6,073 bases of DNA from Pseudomonas sp. (GTDB lineage Bacteria > Pseudomonadota > Gammaproteobacteria > Pseudomonadales > Pseudomonadaceae), in the NCBI GenBank assembly GCA_029240955.1, contig JARDZH010000144.1, forward strand, positions 1 through 6,073, written 5' to 3'. Below the pieces are notes generated by a model that worked only from the letters and a program-made list of their open reading frames with translations, was not told the origin of the DNA and did no database searches. The translations under genes and the position numbers were made by a program. Below, in pieces: positions 1 through 4,500 of this stretch (position 1 is the first letter of the stretch; each line of letters opens with the position of its first letter).

Positions 1-267
1 TACACCTGGCGCAGCGACAGCCGGCTGACGTTGCCCTCGGCGGTGCGTTTTACTCAGGAACAGGCCATGGCCTTCGTGGCTGGCATCGCCTGTCCGACGC
101 AATTGATCGTCGCGCAACGTGGCCTGCTTGCCAGAAACAGCGAGCTGCTGAGCCGCTTGCCGTTCGAGGTCTGCACCTTGGCCGGCGGGCACCATTTGCA
201 CCTGGACGATCTCGCCGGAGCGAGCGCTGTTGCAGACTGTTTCAATCGCTTCTTCGCTGCGGCTTGA
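1..267 (+). CDS. Alpha/beta hydrolase, C-terminal fragment (SERHL-like)
   Basis: This is the 3' end of a gene whose start lies before the window: the frame is open from base 1 (Tyr-Thr-Trp-Arg-Ser-Asp) to a TGA at 265-267, giving 88 residues. The tail has the look of an alpha/beta-hydrolase C-terminus. An R-x-D-x-R-L segment leads to a P-S-x-x-R-x-T stretch, then a helix and a strand (CPTQLIVAQRG, the usual position of the strand before the acid residue), and finally GGHHLHLD at about 184-204. The first His of that motif is in the place of the catalytic His. The pattern matches the serine-hydrolase-like (SERHL/MEST) subgroup from family knowledge. The nucleophile Ser and oxyanion hole are outside the window, so neither substrate nor activity can be judged. 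It is probably cytoplasmic. Family call is fairly sure; function is unknown. Confidence 0.8.
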   Translation, partial: YTWRSDSRLTLPSAVRFTQEQAMAFVAGIACPTQLIVAQRGLLARNSELLSRLPFEVCTLAGGHHLHLDDLAGASAVADCFNRFFAAA

Positions 268-305
268 CTTGCGGCCGGCAACTGCCGAGGCTGGACGGGT
301 TGAAA

Positions 306-311
306 CAGGAG
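306..311 (+). promoter_or_regulatory. Strong ribosome binding site for a 23-codon ORF
   Basis: CAGGAG lies 9 bases before the ATG at 321. It matches the anti-Shine-Dalgarno sequence better than anything before the annotated gene at 401, where only a weak GTGAG/GAGAG stretch is seen. This is the main reason to take the short ORF that follows seriously. Confidence 0.4.
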
Positions 312-320
312 TCGAACACG

Positions 321-392
321 ATGGACCTATCCGCAACCCAGCACCGCTGCCACGCCCCGACCCATTTCCTTCATCCGTCTTCCCGCAAGTGA
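321..392 (+). CDS. Possible short leader peptide (23 aa) upstream of the DUF4892 gene
   Basis: A 23-codon ORF starts at ATG 321, preceded by AGGAG at the ideal 9-base spacing, and stops with TGA at 390-392, only 8 bases before the DUF4892 start at 401. It is in a different frame from that gene. The peptide begins MDLSATQHRCHAP and holds four histidines and two more prolines toward its end. It has no membrane segment and matches no family I recognise. It could be a translated leader whose termination delivers ribosomes to the next start (translational coupling), or a chance ORF behind a chance Shine-Dalgarno. The tight spacing and the quality of the ribosome site favour translation; nothing shows that the peptide itself matters. 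Confidence 0.3.
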   Translation: MDLSATQHRCHAPTHFLHPSSRK

Positions 393-400
393 GAGCACCC

Positions 401-1219
401 ATGCGTTCAACCTGTGCTCCGCTGTTTGCCCTGTGCCTGATGTTCACCAGCGTCGCGGCTTTGGCTGCCGATGTGTCGGGCAGCCGTGATCTCGATATTC
501 TGCCGCGGGTCACTGATGCGCAGATCGTCGACTACCGCCCGGCTGCGGACGTGGAGCGCATCTATCCGCTGAGTTCGATCCGCAAGATCAGCAATCAGCT
601 GCGCTTCGATGGCCAGGCGGGCGCGCGCGGCAATCTCACTTCCATCACCTATCAGCTGCCGGCTGAGCACAGCTCCGACGACGCCTTTACGGCTGCCCGC
701 GAAGCGCTGCAGCAACAGGGTGCCGAGCTGCTGTTCTGGTGTCAGGCGCGAGACTGCGGCGAAAGCAGCCTGTGGGCCAACGAGGTGTTCAACAATTCCC
801 GACTCTATGGCGCTGACGACCGACAAGCGTATCTGCTGCTGCGGCTCGCCGACCCCAAAGCCGAGACGCTGGTTGCCCTTTATGCGATTACCCGTGGTAA
901 CCGCCGCGCCTATCTGCATGTCGAACAGTTCGAATCCGCTGCGCCGCTGGGTGACTTGCTGCCGACTTCGGCCACGCTGCTGCGCCAGCTCAGAAGCACC
1001 GGCCGGCTGGACCTGCCCAAACTGGGCGGCGAGCCGCAGGAACAGTGGGTGACCTTGCTGTCACGCGGGCTGAATCTGGACAGCACGTTGCGCGCGACGC
1101 TGTCGGGCCCCCGCGCCGAGGCCTGGCGTGACGCACTGATCGCCAAGGGCGTGCGCGCCGCCAGACTGGAAGCCGGCTCTGCCGAGCAAAAAGGACTGAT
1201 GATCGAGCTGATTCGCTAG
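401..1219 (+). CDS. Exported DUF4892 domain protein
   Basis: The product is a 272-residue protein. The start at ATG 401 is chosen because it places a clean signal peptide at the N-terminus: positive MRS, a hydrophobic core of about residues 6-21, and a cleavage region ALA-A-D near residues 20-24. The frame stays open upstream to 230, but that extension has no export signal and no ribosome site. The mature part fits the DUF4892 family (PF16234), a family of mostly uncharacterised exported proteins. Visible features are an N-terminal stretch with YPLSSIRKIS, then LLFWCQARDCGESSLWANEVF, where Cys114 and Cys119 are the only cysteines of the mature protein and could form a disulfide in the periplasm. 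A C-terminal part of about residues 205-270 looks like a small alpha/beta unit ending near LMIELIR. The likely location is the periplasm. It sits between a hydrolase and a permease on the same strand, but the gaps do not force an operon. No function is known. Confidence 0.85.
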   Translation: MRSTCAPLFALCLMFTSVAALAADVSGSRDLDILPRVTDAQIVDYRPAADVERIYPLSSIRKISNQLRFDGQAGARGNLTSITYQLPAEHSSDDAFTAAREALQQQGAELLFWCQARDCGESSLWANEVFNNSRLYGADDRQAYLLLRLADPKAETLVALYAITRGNRRAYLHVEQFESAAPLGDLLPTSATLLRQLRSTGRLDLPKLGGEPQEQWVTLLSRGLNLDSTLRATLSGPRAEAWRDALIAKGVRAARLEAGSAEQKGLMIELIR

Positions 1220-1241
1220 CCCGACGCACAGACAACGCGGG

Positions 1242-1257
1242 CGAACGCTGACGTTCG
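1242..1257 (+). repeat. Small perfect hairpin between the DUF4892 and permease genes
   Basis: CGAACG (1242-1247), a CTGA loop, then CGTTCG (1252-1257) form a 6-bp stem with a 4-base loop. No T-run follows on either strand, so it is not a standard intrinsic terminator. It overlaps the possible -35 element of the permease promoter. It could be an operator, a weak terminator or chance. Confidence 0.3.
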
Positions 1258-1276
1258 GTGCATTCGCCGTTATGCT
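1248..1276 (+). promoter_or_regulatory. Possible sigma-70 promoter of the AI-2E-family permease gene
   Basis: CTGACG (1248-1253; four of six matches to TTGACA) and TATGCT (1271-1276; four of six to TATAAT) are separated by exactly 17 bases, and the expected start of transcription falls about 25-30 bases before the ATG at 1310. The site lies in the only gap before that gene. Both boxes are imperfect, so this is a candidate only. Confidence 0.3.
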
Positions 1277-1309
1277 CAGCGCTCCCGACTTCCGCGCAGT
1301 GAATGGCTC

Positions 1310-2359
1310 ATGTTCAATAACGATCGACTCTTGGTGCAGATCCTTCTGCTGGCGCTGCTCGGGGCCTGCCTCTGGGTGATGGCACCGTTCTGGTCGGCGC
1401 TGGTCTGGGGTGCGGTGCTGGCGTTTGCCAGCTGGCCACTGATGACGCTGCTGACCCGCTGGTTCGGGGGGCGCGAATCTTTGGCCGCGCTGGTCATGAG
1501 CCTGGGCTGGCTGGTCCTGGTGGCCGCGCCGCTGGTGTGGCTGGGTTTCAACCTGGCAGACCACATACGCGACGCCATCGGTTTCATCCGGGACGTACAG
1601 GTCGACGGTCTGCCCGACCCACCGACGTGGCTGGCCGGCCTGCCGCTGGTGGGCGAACGCCTGGTCGGGATTTGGAACACCATCGATCAACAAGGCGCGG
1701 CGTTCATGACCAGCGTCCGGCCTTACCTCGGCGAGGTCGGCAACTGGCTGCTGGCGCGCAGCGCGCAGATTGGCGGCGGCATACTCGAACTGACGCTGAG
1801 CATCGTCTTTGCGTTCTTCTTCTATCGCGACGGGCCGCGCCTTGCCGCCTTCGTGCTCAGCCTGCTGGAACGGCTGATCGACGATCGCGCTCAGTATTAT
1901 CTGGATCTGGTAGCGGGCACGGTACAGCGGGTGGTCAATGGCGTGATCGGCACCGCTGCGGCGCAAGCGGTGCTGGCGCTGATCGGCTTTCTGATCGCGG
2001 GCGTCCCGGGCGCATTGGTACTCGGCATCCTGACCTTTGCCTTCAGCCTGATTCCCATGGGCCCGCCGCTGATCTGGCTGCCGGCCACCGCCTGGCTGGT
2101 CTGGCAGAGCGAGTACGGGATGGCGATCTTTCTCGGCATCTGGGGCATGTTCGTCGTCAGCGGCGTGGACAACGTGTTGAAGCCTTACCTGATCAGCCGT
2201 GGCGGCAACCTGCCGCTGGTGATCGTGCTGCTGGGCGTATTCGGTGGCTTGCTGGCGTTCGGCTTCATTGGCCTGTTCATCGGGCCGACGCTGTTGGCGG
2301 TGGGGTACAGCCTGCTGACCGACTGGGTGGGCAGCGAGCGGGTTCGCGCTCAGCGCTGA
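1310..2359 (+). CDS. AI-2E family inner-membrane permease (YdiK/PerM-like)
   Basis: A complete 349-residue inner-membrane protein of the AI-2E transporter family (PF01594), of normal length for the family. Hydrophobic segments are seen at about residues 8-24, 27-44 and 58-79. A soluble, partly amphipathic stretch of about 80-155 follows, then segments at about 157-172, 212-232, 234-262, 270-288 and 301-336. Family hallmarks are FFFYRDGP (residues 169-176), the IPMGPP-LIWLPA stretch (248-259), and the C-terminal VDNVLKPYLISRGG followed by LPLVIVLLGVFGGLLAFGFIGLFIGP (286-326). The FYRDGP form and the overall pattern recall E. coli YdiK more than TqsA. The family name comes from TqsA and autoinducer-2 export, but members also move other substrates (some act as Na+/H+ antiporters), so no substrate is claimed. 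The start at 1310 has a weak AGTGA site 7 bases upstream; an ATG at 1303 is out of frame and stops after five codons. Confidence 0.9.
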   Translation: MFNNDRLLVQILLLALLGACLWVMAPFWSALVWGAVLAFASWPLMTLLTRWFGGRESLAALVMSLGWLVLVAAPLVWLGFNLADHIRDAIGFIRDVQVDGLPDPPTWLAGLPLVGERLVGIWNTIDQQGAAFMTSVRPYLGEVGNWLLARSAQIGGGILELTLSIVFAFFFYRDGPRLAAFVLSLLERLIDDRAQYYLDLVAGTVQRVVNGVIGTAAAQAVLALIGFLIAGVPGALVLGILTFAFSLIPMGPPLIWLPATAWLVWQSEYGMAIFLGIWGMFVVSGVDNVLKPYLISRGGNLPLVIVLLGVFGGLLAFGFIGLFIGPTLLAVGYSLLTDWVGSERVRAQR

Positions 2360-2362
2360 GCC

Positions 2363-2400
2363 AAAAAACCGCCGTCCGGCTGGCGGGGGGCGGGACGGCG
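2363..2400 (-). terminator. Intrinsic terminator of the kinase operon
   Basis: Read on the minus strand, CGCCGTCC, a 15-base GC-rich loop and GGACGGCG form a perfect 8-bp stem (2393-2400 with 2370-2377), followed by G and six T (2363-2368). It begins 5 bases after the TGA of the kinase gene (2406-2408). In the plus direction the same stem follows the permease stop at 2359 but has no T-run after it, so it should work mainly for the minus-strand operon, with perhaps some effect on plus-strand transcripts. Confidence 0.8.
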
Positions 2401-2405
2401 CAGTC

Positions 2406-3446
2406 TCAGGTTCGCGGCACATCCAGAACGGCCGTCAGACCGCCGCCCGGCGTCTGGGTCAGGTACAGCTCCGCGCCCATCCGCCGTGCCGCTTCCCGGG
2501 CAATGGTCATGCCCATGCCCACGCCGCCGGAGTTGCGGTTACGGGAACCTTCCAGACGGTAGAACGGCTCGAACACGGCCTCTTGAAGCTCGGGCGCGAT
2601 ACCGGGGCCGTGATCGATGACCGAAATTCGCACGCGTTCCGGTCCGTCTTCCAGCACGATCCGGGCGCTGCCGGCGTAGCGCAGCGCATTGTCGATCAGG
2701 TTATGCAGGCTCGAACGCAGTGCCATAGGCTGGGTCTTGACGGGTTTGCACTGGCCTTCGCATTGCACGTCGTCGCCGTTGTCCTGCGCGTTTTCGGTGA
2801 GTGACTCGATCAGCGCCTGCAAATCCAGCTGCTGCACGGCTTCGTTTTTGCGGTGCTCGTTCAGGTAGGTCAGGGTCGCGTCGAGCATGCCGATCATGTC
2901 GTCCAGATCCTGAGTCATCTGGTCATGCAGCCGCGGTTCTTCGATCTGCTCGACGCGCAGTTTGAGGCGCGAAAGCGGGGTGCGCAGATCGTGGGACACC
3001 GCCGCCAGCAGGCGCGCCCGCTGCTGCATCTGCTCACGAAGCCTGTCCTGCATGAGGTTGAAGGTGAGGGCGGCCTGACGCGCTTCCTTGGGACCGGTGA
3101 TTTCCAGCGGCGGATTGTCGAGGTTCTCGCTCAGGCGCTCAGCCGCCTCGCTCAGACGCCGCACCGGGCGGCTGAGGGCTTTGGCGCCGTACCAGGCAGC
3201 GACCACGAGGGTGATGAGCTGGAAGATGAGCGGCACGATCGGCCCGCTCCAGGGCGGCGGCCGATGCGGACGCGGAATCTGGGCTGTGCTGTCTGTGGCC
3301 TGCTGCTCGCTGTGCGGCGGCGGAGGCGGCATGGGCGGCGGGCCGTACTGCGTGAACCAGATGAAGGCCAGCAGGTGCGCGAGCAGAATCGCCAGCAGCG
3401 CACCGCCGAACAGACGGGCGAACAGCGTATCGGCCGAACGGATCAA
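2406..3446 (-). CDS. Sensor histidine kinase (HAMP-HisKA-HATPase), short periplasmic loop
   Basis: A 346-residue membrane histidine kinase that should autophosphorylate and pass phosphate to the regulator encoded just upstream. Domains in order: TM1 about 12-31; periplasmic loop about 32-68; TM2 about 69-88; HAMP about 88-140; HisKA with SHDLRTPLSR (His152 is the phosphorylated residue); N-box LHNLIDNALRYA (249, 253); G1 box DHGPGI (278-283); F-box FEPFYRLEG (292-300); G2 box GGVGMGMTIA (307-316), where Met replaces the more usual Leu. All catalytic motifs are present, so the kinase should be active. The loop is only about 37 residues, very rich in Pro (a PPP-M-PPPPP run at 36-44 and RPHRPPPW at 59-66) and has two His. 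It is too short for a folded PAS/Cache sensor, so sensing probably involves the membrane, the loop itself or a partner protein. The start is TTG at 3446, overlapping the regulator's TGA as TTGA; no ATG or GTG is available upstream before an in-frame stop at 3477-3479. The ligand is unknown. Confidence 0.92.
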   Translation of the reverse strand: MIRSADTLFARLFGGALLAILLAHLLAFIWFTQYGPPPMPPPPPHSEQQATDSTAQIPRPHRPPPWSGPIVPLIFQLITLVVAAWYGAKALSRPVRRLSEAAERLSENLDNPPLEITGPKEARQAALTFNLMQDRLREQMQQRARLLAAVSHDLRTPLSRLKLRVEQIEEPRLHDQMTQDLDDMIGMLDATLTYLNEHRKNEAVQQLDLQALIESLTENAQDNGDDVQCEGQCKPVKTQPMALRSSLHNLIDNALRYAGSARIVLEDGPERVRISVIDHGPGIAPELQEAVFEPFYRLEGSRNRNSGGVGMGMTIAREAARRMGAELYLTQTPGGGLTAVLDVPRT

Positions 3447-4192
3447 GCCAGTTCCCGCGCGTCGAACAGATAGCCTTCACCGCGTACCGTTTTGATCAGC
3501 TGCGGATTTTTCCGATCGTCGCCCAGCTTCTGGCGCAGTCGCGAGACCAGCAAATCAATGCTGCGGTCGAAGGCCTCGATGGAGCGGCCCCGGGCGGCGT
3601 CCAGCAGCTGTTCGCGGCTCAGCACCCGATGCGGACGTTCGAGAAACACCCGCAGCAGGCGGAATTCAGCGTTGGACAATGGCACCACGAGGCCGTCAGC
3701 CGCGACCAGTTGGCGTAGCACGCTGTTCAGGCGCCAGGCGTCGAAGCGGATCATGGTTCGCGGTTCACTGCGGTCATCGCGCACGCGGCGCAGCACGGTC
3801 TGAATCCGCGCCACCAGCTCACGCGGCTCGAACGGCTTGGCCATGTAATCGTCAGCACCCAGCTCCAGACCGATGATCCGGTCGGTGGGCTCGCAGCGTG
3901 CGGTGAGCATGAGGATCGGGATGTCCGAGGTGCTGCGCAACCAGCGGCACAGCGACAACCCGTCTTCGCCCGGCAGCATCAGGTCCAGCACCACCACGTC
4001 GAAGGACTGCTCGCTCAGCGCCTGGCGCATTTGCGTGCCGTCGGTGACGCCCGTGGCGTGAATATTGAAGCGCGTCAGGTAATCGCATAACAGTTCGCGG
4101 ATGGCCACATCGTCGTCGACGATCAGGGCCCGGGTATTCCAGCGCTGTTCGGTCGACGCGCCCTCGGTACTGCCAGTGGGAAATGCTTGCAT
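3443..4192 (-). CDS. OmpR-family response regulator
   Basis: A DNA-binding response regulator with an N-terminal receiver domain and a C-terminal winged helix. Counting from the ATG at 4192 (249 residues), the receiver begins RALIVDDD with an acidic cluster at residues 26-28. The phosphoacceptor is Asp70 in VVVLDLMLPG, the switch Thr is Thr97 (MLTAR), and the conserved Lys is Lys119 (KPFEP). The OmpR/PhoB-type winged helix covers about 148-246, with LSNAEFRLLRVFL, the recognition helix RSIDLLVSRLRQKL and the wing IKTVRGEGYLF. All key residues are intact. It is the first gene of the operon, followed by its kinase with a 4-base overlap. The start is uncertain: the frame is open to GTG 4225 and ATG 4222, which add 11 or 10 residues of low-complexity MAASSGG-type sequence. 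ATG 4192 is preferred because the usual N-terminal lead is short and an AGGCGG lies 11-16 bases upstream, but this is weak. Its targets are unknown. Confidence 0.9.
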   Translation of the reverse strand: MQAFPTGSTEGASTEQRWNTRALIVDDDVAIRELLCDYLTRFNIHATGVTDGTQMRQALSEQSFDVVVLDLMLPGEDGLSLCRWLRSTSDIPILMLTARCEPTDRIIGLELGADDYMAKPFEPRELVARIQTVLRRVRDDRSEPRTMIRFDAWRLNSVLRQLVAADGLVVPLSNAEFRLLRVFLERPHRVLSREQLLDAARGRSIEAFDRSIDLLVSRLRQKLGDDRKNPQLIKTVRGEGYLFDARELA

Positions 4193-4233
4193 GCTGCGAT
4201 TGCCGCCTGATGATGCCGCCATCACTGGCCGCT

Positions 4234-4246
4234 GTTGAAGATCAAC
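4234..4246. repeat. Short inverted repeat in the leader of the regulator gene
   Basis: GTTGA-AGA-TCAAC is a 5-bp perfect inverted repeat with a 3-base loop, one base from the larger hairpin at 4248-4273. On the minus strand it lies just upstream of the GTG/ATG codons at 4225/4222. It could fold in the 5' untranslated RNA of the regulator operon or be a protein-binding half of a larger site. Confidence 0.35.
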
Positions 4247-4247
4247 G

Positions 4248-4273
4248 CTCCCGGCATGCTACTTCGCCGGGAG
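4248..4273. repeat. Perfect 8-bp inverted repeat in the leader of the regulator gene
   Basis: CTCCCGGC (4248-4255), a 10-base loop, and GCCGGGAG (4266-4273) form a GC-rich stem of 8 bp without mismatch. It lies 23 bases or more upstream of the longest possible regulator start. No T-run follows on either strand, so it is not a plain terminator. If transcription of the regulator operon begins further upstream (beyond 4273 on the minus strand), this would be a stable hairpin in its 5' untranslated RNA. Confidence 0.45.
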
Positions 4274-4314
4274 GCGCGGCGGAAGGGTGGCGGTGGCGAT
4301 TGTCCCGGGCATGT

Positions 4315-4344
4315 CATGAATGTATCGGGTTCGATACATGAATG
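4315..4344. promoter_or_regulatory. Operator-like palindrome with flanking direct repeats in the divergent intergenic region
   Basis: The core is a perfect palindrome: ATGTATCG (4320-4327), GGTT spacer, CGATACAT (4332-4339). It is overlapped by a direct repeat CATGAATG at 4315-4322 and 4337-4344, whose two copies start 22 bases apart, close to two helix turns. The site is AT-richer than its surroundings and sits between the divergent regulator and modular-protein genes. A perfect palindrome of this size fits a dimeric repressor or activator (TetR, GntR, MarR or similar type); the direct repeat could instead fit an OmpR-type regulator. Which protein binds is not shown by the sequence. Confidence 0.5.
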
Positions 4345-4361
4345 GCGTCGGTCAGGGAAGC

Positions 4362-4377
4362 GTTGCGCTCTCGCAAC
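4362..4377. repeat. Small perfect hairpin GTTGCG-CTCT-CGCAAC
   Basis: A 6-bp stem (4362-4367 with 4372-4377) and a 4-base loop, in the region upstream of the modular protein gene. No T-run follows. It is the fourth perfect inverted repeat within about 145 bases of this intergenic region. It may be part of the control region or chance. Confidence 0.3.
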
Positions 4378-4485
4378 CTAGCTCTTCTGGCAGTATCCGC
4401 GACCCGGGCAGCGGCGTTAAATGATGATTGCATGGACGCACAACTGCAGCGCTGCGGGTATCGGGCCTGCATTGGGGTTGCTTAC

Positions 4486-4491
4486 AAGGAG
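4486..4491 (+). promoter_or_regulatory. Ribosome binding site fixing the start of the modular protein gene
   Basis: AAGGAG lies 9 bases before the ATG at 4501. It is a full-strength Shine-Dalgarno and decides this start over the in-frame ATG at 4522, which has none. Confidence 0.8.
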
Positions 4492-4500
4492 AACGCATCG

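Noticed and set aside
275..286. Small CGGC-AACT-GCCG hairpin after the hydrolase gene as a terminator
   Set aside because: The stem is only 4 bp and no T-run follows, so chance is as good an explanation.
230..400. N-terminal extension of the DUF4892 protein to an ATG at 230
   Set aside because: The extension overlaps the hydrolase gene, has no export signal and would bury the clear signal peptide that starts at 401.
1310..2359. Reading the permease as proof of autoinducer-2 quorum sensing
   Set aside because: The family name covers many transporters with other substrates, and no luxS, lsr or other AI-2 gene is visible here.
1061..2422. A 453-codon open frame on the minus strand opposite the permease and the DUF4892 tail
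   Set aside because: Its product is dominated by Gln, Arg, Ala, Pro and His without any domain pattern, as expected for the antisense of a GC-rich membrane-protein gene. The plus strand carries a clear AI-2E-family protein.
1537..2562. A 341-codon plus-strand frame overlapping the permease gene and the kinase 3' end
   Set aside because: It is an Arg/Gly/Ala-rich shadow frame that runs across the terminator and into the antisense of the kinase; no recognisable motif.
2406..4192. Naming the pair as a known Pseudomonas system such as CprRS or ParRS
   Set aside because: Both are OmpR/EnvZ-type pairs, but nothing in the sequence alone separates this pair from the many paralogues; a tree or synteny search would be needed.
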